Origin: an uncultured Emticicia sp.
GTDB taxonomy: Bacteria > Bacteroidota > Bacteroidia > Cytophagales > Spirosomataceae
Assembly: GCF_937903345.1 (NCBI RefSeq)
Contig: NZ_CALCZQ010000032.1
Location: forward strand, 186,001 to 250,000
Length of the DNA stretch: 64,000 nt
Reading direction: 5' to 3'
Shown here: one piece after another, positions 34,504-42,986 of the stretch
Numbering within the stretch: the stretch's first letter is position 1
How the letters are laid out: each line of letters starts with the position of its first letter
Made by a program: the position numbers and the translations under genes
The notes under the pieces: model-generated
What the model was told of the DNA's origin: nothing
What the model saw: only the letters and a program-made list of their open reading frames with translations
The model's database searches: none

Positions 34504-35583
34504 CTACTTCTTTTCCCAAGCCTTCCTCAAAAATCTTAACCAATTTCCATGAAATATATTCTCTATGTCTTGTGCTGAATACCCTCTTGTTGTGAGCAAA
34601 CCTTTTAGTTTCTGCAAATCAGCAATCGTTTCGAGGTCGGTTGGCGTTTGTTCAGTACCAAAACAACCATCTAAATCGCTACCAATAGCAATATGCTTGG
34701 CATTGCCCGCAATTTGGCATATATGGTCGTAGTTATCAATCAATTTATTGAGTGTAACGTCACGTTCTTGGGGCGTATCTTTGCCACGAGTCCAATTTGG
34801 TACGAGCATCCACGCATCGAGTACGCCACCGATTACCGCTCCACGCTCAATCAAAATTTTAATTTGCTCGTCGGTCAGTTGACGTTGGTAGTCAACCAGA
34901 GAGCGACAGTTGTGGTGGCTGGCCCAAACATTACCTTTAAATAAGTCAAGTGCTTCTGTAAAACCTTCGTCGGTAAGATGGGTTACGTCAAGTATCATAT
35001 TAAGTTTGTCCATTTCCTGCACTAATTCTCTGCCCATTTTGGTCAAACCGCCTGACATTGTTGTGCCTGGAGCGTAGCGTCCTGGGCCGTAATGTGCAGG
35101 GCCGCATGCACGTAAACCATAAGCGTAAGCTTTTTCTAAATATGACAAATTGATGAGAGAATCAGCTCCTTCGAGGCTTAAAATATAGCCAACTGGCTTG
35201 GTTTCATTCGAGATACTTTCATCTTGCCAAAGCATAAGATGGGCTTCTAAAGTCGTTAGATTCGTAACCTGAACCATTTCGCCCAAATCCTCCATTGCCT
35301 TATACCAAGCCAATTGTGCTTGCGTAATTCCCCAAGCAATTTCGGGTGAATTGTAGCCTGTAATGATACTATTGGGTGCAACATAGCGAGCCAGTTGTGT
35401 TGCTACAATCAATCCAATATTTCCTTTTCGGAGTTCGGGTAAAGAAGCCACGCCGTTGCCTCGGTCGGGTTTATCAGTCAGACCTTTTTCTCGGTCACGG
35501 ATTTCAAAAACAGATTTTCGGTAATCACGATTCCACTCTATAGCATTCATTGCCATATCGAGGTGTGCATCAATAATAAGCAT
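34504..35583 (-). CDS. Dipeptidase, peptidase M19 family, probably cytoplasmic
   Basis: A 359-residue second M19 enzyme. Start: the ATG at 35583 puts the metal motif IIDAHLDMAMNAIEW right at the N terminus. The earlier TTG at 35637 would add a hydrophobic stretch, but I judge it a chance extension. Other family motifs are SLEGADSL (bridging Glu), LTHLTDEGF-like DVTHLTDEGF, WASHHNCRSL (His pair) and IAIGSDLDGCFG (Asp). Compared with the gene at the left edge it lacks a convincing signal, so it may act on dipeptides inside the cell. It may be co-transcribed with the 51-codon frame. Confidence 0.9.
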   Translation of the reverse strand: MLIIDAHLDMAMNAIEWNRDYRKSVFEIRDREKGLTDKPDRGNGVASLPELRKGNIGLIVATQLARYVAPNSIITGYNSPEIAWGITQAQLAWYKAMEDLGEMVQVTNLTTLEAHLMLWQDESISNETKPVGYILSLEGADSLINLSYLEKAYAYGLRACGPAHYGPGRYAPGTTMSGGLTKMGRELVQEMDKLNMILDVTHLTDEGFTEALDLFKGNVWASHHNCRSLVDYQRQLTDEQIKILIERGAVIGGVLDAWMLVPNWTRGKDTPQERDVTLNKLIDNYDHICQIAGNAKHIAIGSDLDGCFGTEQTPTDLETIADLQKLKGLLTTRGYSAQDIENIFHGNWLRFLRKAWEKK

Positions 35584-35671
35584 AGTTTTGTTGTTGAATA
35601 GAAAACCCGAAATTAGAAAAAATAGTAGCCACCTCAAAACAGATTTTGCTTGATAGGGTGTTTTTTAAGCC

Positions 35672-36478
35672 TTATGAAATGTTGTTTTTGTGGTTTCGAT
35701 AAATAAGACTTGTGCTGACTATAATAATGGCAAAAACTGTTATCCAAACAATAAAACGTTGGTATTCCGTTGCTCCAAGCCGTTGTATGATGATGCCCAC
35801 GAATGCCCACAAAACAGCCGCTCCTATAAAGGCATTATCGAGTTCCTTGAGAGTCCAACTGGCAATCAATGCACCTATTAGAATCATCAAGCAAGTCCAA
35901 AAAGTTTCGCTTTGGCCCAAAGCCCCCCAACCAAAAAATACTAATACTGCCGTAATATTGGCAATCGTAGCGATGCAAATCCAACCTAAGTAAATACCAA
36001 AAGCCGCCTTTGACACTTTTGGAATATTGATTTCGTGATTTTTACTAAGATAATTAATTCTTCGAACAATATCTATAAGTGTCATCAACAACGAAAGCAT
36101 TATCATTACTGAAAAAAATAAGTGTTCGTAATGCCAAGATAGAATCCAGCATATATTTAATGAACAACTCACAATAAATCTCAAACCTATTTTATCAACC
36201 AGTGCATTGGTGGATGGGTCTGATGCTTCACTAAATAAATTTTTACTTTGTTTCACACAAAAATAGAGTAGTAAAAGATAGATTATCCCCCAAATCGAAA
36301 ATGTAATGCCCGCTGGCACAAAAAGATTAGGGTATTGGTCAGAAAGCTGTTTGGTAGTTTTATGATTAAACGGTAAGGCATTCGCCAAGTAATTGGTTAT
36401 AACCATTGCTAAAAAGAAGCCCCAATTAAGGATTTGTAAAGCTTTTACACCTATTTGTTTGGATATTGAATTCATCAT
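35672..36478 (-). CDS. TspO/MBR-related tryptophan-rich membrane protein
   Basis: A 268-residue membrane protein with seven or eight helices. The segment NLFVPAGITFSIWGIIYLLL near residue 52 is the signature of the tryptophan-rich sensory protein relatives, and Trp residues recur at helix ends (WILSWHYEH, WICIATIAN, WGALGQSETFW). These proteins are larger than classical TspO (about 160 residues) and their ligand is not known. It lies 89 bases upstream of the dipeptidase on the same strand and 70 bases downstream of the BrkB-type gene. Confidence 0.7.
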   Translation of the reverse strand: MMNSISKQIGVKALQILNWGFFLAMVITNYLANALPFNHKTTKQLSDQYPNLFVPAGITFSIWGIIYLLLLYFCVKQSKNLFSEASDPSTNALVDKIGLRFIVSCSLNICWILSWHYEHLFFSVMIMLSLLMTLIDIVRRINYLSKNHEINIPKVSKAAFGIYLGWICIATIANITAVLVFFGWGALGQSETFWTCLMILIGALIASWTLKELDNAFIGAAVLWAFVGIIIQRLGATEYQRFIVWITVFAIIIVSTSLIYRNHKNNIS

Positions 36479-36548
36479 GTATCATTTTATTTGTGATTAG
36501 AACAAACATTTTGTCTTAGCATATCATCTTTTAATTGACAATATTACT

Positions 36549-37475
36549 CTATTTTACAATCTTATCAACATTCTTCTGAGTTGCCTCTATTTCGGTTTGT
36601 TTTATCAACACAGTATAAGAAGCTGGCTTAATTCCTTTGCCAAACTCCATGGCATAAACTTTCGTAAATTCTGCACCTAGATATAAAATCATAGATGAAT
36701 AATACACCCAAGTAAGCAAAATTAAAACCGAGCCAGCCGCTCCATAGACATTTGAAATATTCGATTGACCTAAATAAGATCCAATCACGTATTTACCAAC
36801 CATAAAAAGTAGAGCCGTGACGCCTGCACCAATGAATGTATCTTTATTTGCCACTTTTCCGTCGGGAAGTACTTTGAAAATTATTGCAAATAGCATAATC
36901 ATTACAAGCCAAACTACTCCTAAATTGATTGCGTTAAATAAATAGACTGTTGACGCTGAAAATACGACGGATAATCTGTGACTAAAGGCATCAAGTAAGG
37001 TATTAACCAATAACGAAACAATGAACAGGAACCCAAAAGAAACAATCAAGGAAAATGACAAAAAACGATTGGTTAGATACTTGATAACACCATTTTTTGG
37101 CTTTGCTTTTAATGACCAAATTTGATTGATAGAATCTTGTATTTCGGCAAAAACACCTGTTGCTCCAATAAAAAGCATCACCACACCCACAATTCCTGCA
37201 AAACCTGTTTTTCCAGAAATTTGAGCATTTTGCACCATTTTTTGTACTTGTATCGCAACTTCTTTACCAACAAGTCCATTGATTTGTCCATATAATTCTC
37301 CTCTTAGAGCATCTTCACCATAGAAAAAACCTATAATAGAGAAAAAGATAAGTAGCATCGGTGCGAGCGAAAACAAGGTATAATATGATAACGATGCACT
37401 CAGCTTTAAGGCATTATCCTCCGAAAATCCTACAAAAGTATGCTTGACGAGTTTTAAAATTTTCATCATAATCAT
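36549..37475 (-). CDS. YihY/BrkB-family inner-membrane protein
   Basis: A 308-residue protein with about six helices. Family motifs are ALKLSASLSYYTLFSLAPMLL near the N terminus, the amphipathic GLVGKEVAIQVQKMVQNA, GATGVFAEIQDSINQIW, and the C-terminal VYGAAGSVLILLTWVYYSSMI and LGAEFTKVYA. Once annotated as ribonuclease BN, the family is now treated as membrane proteins of unknown, possibly transport, function. Several ATGs lie within the first four codons. It is followed on the same strand by the TspO-related gene. Confidence 0.9.
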   Translation of the reverse strand: MIMMKILKLVKHTFVGFSEDNALKLSASLSYYTLFSLAPMLLIFFSIIGFFYGEDALRGELYGQINGLVGKEVAIQVQKMVQNAQISGKTGFAGIVGVVMLFIGATGVFAEIQDSINQIWSLKAKPKNGVIKYLTNRFLSFSLIVSFGFLFIVSLLVNTLLDAFSHRLSVVFSASTVYLFNAINLGVVWLVMIMLFAIIFKVLPDGKVANKDTFIGAGVTALLFMVGKYVIGSYLGQSNISNVYGAAGSVLILLTWVYYSSMILYLGAEFTKVYAMEFGKGIKPASYTVLIKQTEIEATQKNVDKIVK

Positions 37476-37828
37476 TGCCTTATAATTGACATGCTACCCA
37501 TCTGAAATTCTGTAAGATACAATACCATGCTCCAATTTGAGAATTTTCTTCCTTAGATTTCGGTATGCTTTCTATTTTTTTCAATTTTTTTGAGTAAAAC
37601 CATTTTGAATATTTTTTTGAGCTATTAAACGCCTGTCATTAATCTATAAACGTCTTTTTGATGCAGGCTTATTCAACTCTTTTTTACCCATTGTCATTTC
37701 AGAATAATTCAGACCATTTGTTTTTGAGGAAAAGAATGGATTTTGAAGTGAAACATCAGGAAGACTTTTTTGTATTGTAAAGCATAATTTCACTCGTATT
37801 TTGCATTTTATTGCCCAATTCGAAACTT
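37476..37828. other. Intergenic region of 353 bases
   Basis: AT-rich, no clear promoter or terminator. Two short minus-strand frames (37644-37862 and 37756-37944) overlap the DoxX gene out of frame and show no protein-like composition. I see nothing else in it. Confidence 0.5.
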
Positions 37829-38194
37829 TTAATCTTGTTTTTTGTGAATGTACCACGCCCACGCAATAAACAAAAACTGTACGGGTAGTCGTATAATGGC
37901 CGCTTGATGGCTACCAATGGCAGGATTTTCTTTGAATATATCAATGATATGAAGAGGCAAAAAAACCAACATCATCACCAAGATTCCAAAAGTAGCCTTT
38001 GAGCGAAAGCGAGGATCATATACACCTAAACCGAGTACAATTTCTGCAACTCCAGCCAAATAATTAATGGCCAAACTCGGCAAAAAATCTGGTATAAAAG
38101 GGGCATACATTTCGGGTTTGGTGAAATGATTAACGCCACCAAAAATCATAAATGCACCGAAAAGGAAGGTTAAGATTGGCTTTAGATTTTTCAT
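37829..38194 (-). CDS. DoxX-like small membrane protein
   Basis: A 121-residue protein with four hydrophobic helices. LFGAFMIFGGVNHFTKPEMY, then FLPSLAINYLAGVAEIVLGLG and FRSKATFGILVMMLVFLPLH match the DoxX-like (DoxX_2/MauE-type) family, which is linked with redox balance and thiosulfate oxidation in some organisms. It ends with a short basic tail. The gene stands between the decayed element and the BrkB-type gene on the same strand, without close operon partners. Confidence 0.82.
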   Translation of the reverse strand: MKNLKPILTFLFGAFMIFGGVNHFTKPEMYAPFIPDFLPSLAINYLAGVAEIVLGLGVYDPRFRSKATFGILVMMLVFLPLHIIDIFKENPAIGSHQAAIIRLPVQFLFIAWAWYIHKKQD

Positions 38195-38231
38195 TATTGG
38201 GTATAGATAGAATTATTGCTAAATATACAAT

Positions 38232-38569
38232 TTACTCTTGAAATGAAAAGCAAATTCGCAAAACCTTTTCATCATCGCTCATTTTTTTGAGGCGTCTTTT
38301 CTCGTATAACAAAACTGTTCTATCCTACTCAATTTGGAGATTTTCTGCTCGCAAAGTTGGTCTTCGACATCTTCAATGCGTGGTAGTTTCGCAACTTTTG
38401 TTCCGACAATAAAATTATTTCTGTACTCGTTTGCTTTTTTAGGTTTTTTATGCAAATTTACTTTCAGCAATTCCATTGCGGCAATCAAAGTTGATGGGGT
38501 GGGTTGACTGGCGGGCTTAGGGGGCGTGCGACGCCAGATTAGAGCGGTCGCAAAGTTCCTAAGCTCCAA
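38232..38569 (-). pseudogene. Decayed element, copy 1, with a frameshifted small frame and GC-rich head
   Basis: The minus strand holds an open frame from 38569 whose last half (MELLKVNLHKKP, FIVGTKVAKLPRIEDVED, SRIEQFCYTRKDASKK) stops at 38279. Adding one base in the seven-A run there joins it to MSDDEKVLRICFSFQE, ending at a TAA at 38232. That suggests a frameshift in a once longer protein of roughly 80 residues. The first part (38500-38569) is GC-rich and Pro/Arg-rich, unlike the neighbourhood. A diverged copy lies at 46373-46498. I do not recognise the family. The repeat relation is visible base by base; the mobility is inference. Confidence 0.55.
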
Positions 38570-38714
38570 CGCTAAGCATTATGTAAAGGCTTTGTAATTT
38601 ACTAAATATTCGCACAAAACCCATCATAATTCTGGTTGTTCGATTATTAATTCCGAACGAATTTTTAGTTTCTAAGTAATTTAACGTTATCAACATTATT
38701 GTGTAATTCAAAGC

Positions 38715-39857
38715 TTAATTATTGACCGGTTTTTCGGTAAAAGCTGTCAATGTTTTACCATCATAGCGGTAAAGCCCAACTTCACGAGTGCCTATCCAAA
38801 TATTATTATCTTTATCTACAAACAGACTTTCTATGGCACTATTACTCATTTTTTCTGTCGAGAATGCCCTAAATGTTTTACCATCGTAAATGCTAATACA
38901 GCCTTCTTTTATTCCTTTGGCATCTTTACGCACGCTTCCAATCCAAATATTTCCTTCTTTATCGGCTACAATTGTTGTAATGATATTATCACAAAAACCT
39001 TCCTGACTTCTTAGTCTTGTAATGCTTTTACCGTCATATTTGCTGATGCCGTATCGGTGTGGGTGTCTCAGCCAAAAAATTCCGTTTTTATCTTCCAAAA
39101 CTGCATTTGCGGTGCTAAATATACTTTTATTTTCAAGTATTTCTTTGTAGTTTTTGGTAATTAAATCTTCGTCTGATGAAGAATTTTTGCTATTAGAAAT
39201 CGGAAAACCTTTAAATGTCTTACCGTCATAGCGGTACTGCCCAAACCAAATATTGCCCGATTTTTCTTGATAAATAGTATAAATTGCTACATGATGAAAA
39301 CCATCGCTTGAAATCGGACCTTCATTTGCCAAATGTTGAGAAAATGATTTACCGTTGTATTGAAATACTCCTTCGTCTTGCGTTCCGAACCAAATATTGC
39401 CCATTTTATCTTGAAGCATACTTAGCACTGTTTTGTTTTGTGGAGGTAAGCAACCTTTCTGTGGGGAAGCTTGGCGAAAAAACGGACTGATAATCGGCGT
39501 TCGCGTCCATGGAAGAGCGAAGTCTGTAAATTTCTTTCCATCGAATCGGCAAACGCCATCTTTTGTGCCTACCCAAATGTTTCCCTTAAAATCTTGCATT
39601 ATGCATTGCACAATGTTGCTATTGAGGCCGTCCTTCATTGTAAAATTTACGAAGCCTTTTCCATCATAACGATACACGCCCGCCCCCGAAGTGGCAAACC
39701 AAATATTGCCAGCATTATCTTGCATTCCTTGCCGAACAAAAGTGTATTGATTCGTGCCTGACGGAATGATAAGTTTTGGCTGCGATACATGAGTTTGTGC
39801 TTTACTGTGGCAACTTTGCAGCAACAATAATGCAATAAGCAGTGAATAGATTTTCAT
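38715..39857 (-). CDS. Seven-bladed two-component-regulator-type propeller lipoprotein A
   Basis: A 380-residue lipoprotein (lipobox LLLQSC, Cys16). It contains seven repeats of the Reg_prop type, each with a core like GNIWFATSGAGVYRYDGKGF or GNIWVGTKDGVCRFDGKKF, enough for one closed seven-bladed propeller. In hybrid two-component systems two such propellers form the periplasmic sensor of a histidine kinase. Here there is no Y_Y_Y domain, membrane helix or kinase, only the lipid anchor. The next gene but one (40570-41697) is a paralogue and a membrane-bound winged-helix regulator is divergent from both, so a role in sensing is plausible. Confidence 0.85.
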   Translation of the reverse strand: MKIYSLLIALLLLQSCHSKAQTHVSQPKLIIPSGTNQYTFVRQGMQDNAGNIWFATSGAGVYRYDGKGFVNFTMKDGLNSNIVQCIMQDFKGNIWVGTKDGVCRFDGKKFTDFALPWTRTPIISPFFRQASPQKGCLPPQNKTVLSMLQDKMGNIWFGTQDEGVFQYNGKSFSQHLANEGPISSDGFHHVAIYTIYQEKSGNIWFGQYRYDGKTFKGFPISNSKNSSSDEDLITKNYKEILENKSIFSTANAVLEDKNGIFWLRHPHRYGISKYDGKSITRLRSQEGFCDNIITTIVADKEGNIWIGSVRKDAKGIKEGCISIYDGKTFRAFSTEKMSNSAIESLFVDKDNNIWIGTREVGLYRYDGKTLTAFTEKPVNN

Positions 39858-39954
39858 AATTTTAATTTAAGTTTTTATTTCTAACTTACTTTACTTTTAG
39901 AGTTCGTAAGGTCTAAGAAACCATCTATGTGAAATTTTTTTAACATATATTTAC

Positions 39955-40497
39955 TTAGCAACCACCTTTGCGGGGCGGACGGTTATAAATTATTTTACTA
40001 TTTCGTTCTATATAGTCGCCCGCTACGATTGGATATGTGTACTTGGGTGCGTGCATTACGCTATGGCTTTTTAGAAGTATTTTGTCGTTAACTTTCAAGC
40101 TATGCAATTGCTGAAGTTCATTCAACTTTAACGGCCCAAAACTGAGAATAAAATCTTCATCATTAATTCTGGTCATTATTCCAAAGCCTAAACGTGAGTT
40201 TGGCGGAAGCGAAAGAGAGGTTACAATTGCCTCCATGTTTGTAAAATTGCTTATAGATTTCCTTATTTTTGCCTCAGCGGCATACACTTTTTTACCCACA
40301 GGAGACTCTTCCCATTTTTTATACATGATACCATCTGATGATGCCTCCCACTGTTTCCTTGCAGCTTTCATTTCAGCAGCAGTGAGTTTTTTTGGGGGAG
40401 ATATTTTAGGAGTTTCATTTTTAATTTCACGATTGGCAAATACCAGTCCACCTACCACAACCAATGATATGATGAGCGTGAAAATGATTTTTTTCAT
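39955..40497 (-). CDS. Secreted or membrane-anchored protein of unknown function
   Basis: A 180-residue protein with one N-terminal hydrophobic helix (about 3-21, FTLIISLVVVGGLVFA), which may be a signal or an anchor. A Lys/Pro-rich linker and helix (about 30-75: AAEMKAARKQWEASSDG) and a beta-rich C-terminal half (about 85-165) follow. It ends PPRKGGC, with the only Cys at the very end. I do not recognise it. It lies between the two propeller lipoprotein genes on the same strand (gaps of 97 and 72 bases), so it probably works with them. Confidence 0.65.
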   Translation of the reverse strand: MKKIIFTLIISLVVVGGLVFANREIKNETPKISPPKKLTAAEMKAARKQWEASSDGIMYKKWEESPVGKKVYAAEAKIRKSISNFTNMEAIVTSLSLPPNSRLGFGIMTRINDEDFILSFGPLKLNELQQLHSLKVNDKILLKSHSVMHAPKYTYPIVAGDYIERNSKIIYNRPPRKGGC

Positions 40498-40569
40498 AAT
40501 TTTTGAATGTTTAAATTATTAATTTTGAAACATGTTTTTTCATAATCTTGTGTTTTTTCTTCATGTTTT

Positions 40570-41697
40570 CTATTCCGAAAAATTGGTAAAGGTTTTCCCA
40601 TCAAATAGGCTTAATCCAAAGCCTCGTGTGCCAAACCAAAGGTTTCCGTTTTTATCTTCTAAAATACTTTTAACAGAATCGTTAATTAGTCCGTCTTTTG
40701 TGGTAAAATTTTTGAAAGTTTTTCCATCATAAGAAAACACGCCATTCTTATCAGTAGCAAGCCAAATATTCCCCATTTTATCTTCCAAAATTGAAGATAT
40801 TCCATAACTTACAAAGCCTTCATTTTCTCTGAAACTGGTAAAGGTTTTTCCGTCAAATCGACAAGCTCCATGCCTTCGGGTAGCAAACCATAAGTTGCCC
40901 AACCTATCTGCTGTCGTAGAAAAAATCATATCATCGGAAATATTGTTGCTCGGCTGAGAATTTGTTAAATTTGAGAGATAAGTAGGCAGGGCGTTTTTAT
41001 TATTCGACCGTCCATCTTCATTTCGCAAGTAATAATCAGCAGAAGGAAGATAATTTTTAAAAGTTTTTCCATCGAATTGCCATACGCCACCGCCGTTCCA
41101 AGAACTGAACCATAGGTTGCCATTTTTATCTTGTAAAATATCTAAAATGAGCTGATTGTGGGTGCCTAGATTAAATTTATAGTCATCATTGTTTAGAAAA
41201 TTTGTAAGTTTTTTTCCGTCGTAACGATAAACGCCGCTATTCATCGTACCCAACCAAATGTTGCCCTCCCTGTCTTCTAACAGGCTGGTAATTACCAATT
41301 TAGACAAACTATCCGATTCAAAATATTTACTAAATTTTCCCCCATCATACTTACAGATGCCGCTTTGAGTGCCAAGTAATATATTTCCTTTTCTGTCTTC
41401 AATTATTGCAGTCACATCATTGCTACTCAGTCCATCTTTTGTTGTAAAATTAGTAAATAACTTCCCATCGTAGCGATATACACCCTCGCCCGATGTACTG
41501 AACCATAAATTTCCTGCTTTATCTTGCAACTCACAACCAACATTTCCAGATTTTACACCTTGTGTTCGTATCATTTTCGGTTGTTGATTTATATTTTCTT
41601 TTGGCAAATTAGTTTTGACTTGTCCATTGCAGGAAGTACCCAAAAATATTATTGTCAGAGAAGTAAAAACTTGCGTTTGTAAAAAATATTTTTTCAT
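40570..41697 (-). CDS. Seven-bladed propeller lipoprotein B
   Basis: A 375-residue paralogue of the protein at 38715-39857. The lipobox is FLGTSC (Cys23). Seven Reg_prop repeats are visible, from GNLWFSTSGEGVYRYDGKLF to GNLWFGTRGFGLSLFDGKTF, most ending YDGK-x-F or FDGKTF. It is the first gene of the propeller operon, 190 bases from the divergent winged-helix regulator. No kinase or output domain is attached. The two paralogues could form a heterodimeric sensor like the double propeller of hybrid systems. Confidence 0.85.
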   Translation of the reverse strand: MKKYFLQTQVFTSLTIIFLGTSCNGQVKTNLPKENINQQPKMIRTQGVKSGNVGCELQDKAGNLWFSTSGEGVYRYDGKLFTNFTTKDGLSSNDVTAIIEDRKGNILLGTQSGICKYDGGKFSKYFESDSLSKLVITSLLEDREGNIWLGTMNSGVYRYDGKKLTNFLNNDDYKFNLGTHNQLILDILQDKNGNLWFSSWNGGGVWQFDGKTFKNYLPSADYYLRNEDGRSNNKNALPTYLSNLTNSQPSNNISDDMIFSTTADRLGNLWFATRRHGACRFDGKTFTSFRENEGFVSYGISSILEDKMGNIWLATDKNGVFSYDGKTFKNFTTKDGLINDSVKSILEDKNGNLWFGTRGFGLSLFDGKTFTNFSE

Positions 41698-41875
41698 TGT
41701 TCAAATTGAAATGGATGTTTTTATCTCTTTGTTGATTTTGGGGTATGACCACTAACTATCAGCTTTTCGACAAAACTAATGGCTTGTAAGCATAAAATTA
41801 GTAAAAGCCTTGTAAATAGACTGTAAACAACTTGTAAAATGATTGTAAAACCAATTATTTGTCGTTGAGATTCTT

Positions 41876-41883
41876 TATTTTTG
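41876..41883 (+). promoter_or_regulatory. -7 box immediately before the winged-helix regulator start
   Basis: TATTTTTG fits the consensus but ends only four bases before the ATG at 41888. If it is used, transcription would begin at or next to the A of the start codon, giving a leaderless message. A TTTG lies upstream at 41858-41861 with a shorter spacer (14 bases) than usual. Confidence 0.4.
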
Positions 41884-41887
41884 TTTT

Positions 41888-42763
41888 ATGAAATCCAAAA
41901 TTTTCTCTTTTTTCGTTATTGGCTGTTTGCTTTTTACTATTGTTTCGTTTGTGGCAGCGAAATCGGACAAAAGCGATTTTGAGTCCGCAAAGGAGGTAAT
42001 TGTCATGCGAGAAATAGCCAACCAAGTGCTGCGTTATACAGGCGATACAACTTCAACTGTGCTACCTATCAATCGTTTGGCCGAAAATGAGTTTGAAATT
42101 CCGTTTGAAAGTGGGTTTTCATTCAAGCCTGACTCTTTGGTTCGCATCATTGATAGGGTAATTTCGAACAATGATTTACCTCATCATTATATAGTGAATG
42201 TTATTGAATGTAATACCCTAAAGGTGATTTTTGGCTATGCAATTTTAGGTGTAAAACAAAAAAATATTGTTCCTTGTTTAGGGCGTCAGCAACCTAGCAA
42301 ACGTTATTGTATCAATATTAAATTCGAAGAATCGAGTTGGATAAGTAAGCATCTTTATCTGTTTGGACTTGGTTTGCTTGGCATCGGTTTGGTGTTCTGG
42401 AGTGTGCAAGGCTTCAAAAAAGAGAAACCCATTTTTGAGCAAAAAACTGAAGAAAGACCAAGTAATAAAACGGCCATGCAACTCAGCAAATACGAATTTT
42501 TTGCCGAAGAATTATTGTTAGTTTTTGAATCGCAGAAAATTCCACTTACTATCAAAGAGGCCAAATTATTAAGCATTTTTGCGAGTAATCTCAATCAAAT
42601 CATTGACCGTAATCGCCTACAAAAGGAAGTTTGGGAAGACGAAGGCGTAATTGTAGGCCGAAGTTTGGATATGTTTATCTCGAAACTCCGAAAGAAATTG
42701 GAGCAAGACCCAGCCGTAAAACTCACCAATATTCACGGAAAAGGATATAAATTGGAAGTGTAA
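41888..42763 (+). CDS. Membrane-anchored winged-helix transcriptional regulator (inverted ToxR-like)
   Basis: A 291-residue one-component regulator. An N-terminal helix or signal (about 5-23) is followed by a periplasmic part of about 130 residues (about 25-155), one membrane helix (about 158-178: LYLFGLGLLGIGLVFWSVQGF) and a C-terminal OmpR-type winged helix (about 195-291), with SLDMFISKLRKKLEQDPAVK and IHGKGYKLEV as the recognition helix and wing. In ToxR and CadC the DNA-binding domain is at the N terminus; here it is at the C terminus. There is no receiver domain. It is divergent from the propeller lipoprotein operon, so it may read their state and control that operon. Confidence 0.85.
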   Translation: MKSKIFSFFVIGCLLFTIVSFVAAKSDKSDFESAKEVIVMREIANQVLRYTGDTTSTVLPINRLAENEFEIPFESGFSFKPDSLVRIIDRVISNNDLPHHYIVNVIECNTLKVIFGYAILGVKQKNIVPCLGRQQPSKRYCINIKFEESSWISKHLYLFGLGLLGIGLVFWSVQGFKKEKPIFEQKTEERPSNKTAMQLSKYEFFAEELLLVFESQKIPLTIKEAKLLSIFASNLNQIIDRNRLQKEVWEDEGVIVGRSLDMFISKLRKKLEQDPAVKLTNIHGKGYKLEV

Positions 42764-42986
42764 ACATGCTCAAAATCTTCTTTCGTTGTAAAATAGTCAA
42801 TCAATAAAATCAAAAAGCAACATTCTGACTTTGGGGTTATTCCTCAAAATAACATAAATAGATGATTTTAAGGCAATAATAGTTACATAAACGGAATAAA
42901 TATTTGACTTAGTGGAGGAGATAAACCAAAAAAATATGGCACGCCAATATATTTGAAAAAAGAAGCATGCCATACTTTTTATAATA

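Noticed and set aside
35584..35637. Hydrophobic N-terminal extension (TTG start) of the second dipeptidase, which could be read as a signal peptide
   Set aside because: The ATG at 35583 matches the usual short start right before the DAHLD motif; the extension needs a rare start codon.
37644..37944. Two short minus-strand frames next to the DoxX-like gene
   Set aside because: They overlap the DoxX-like gene out of frame and their products lack protein-like composition.
38520..38600. Resemblance of the GC-rich block near the decayed element to an integron attC site (AACGCTAA core)
   Set aside because: The seven-base core sites fail by one or more bases, no second core at proper distance was found, and no integrase is present.
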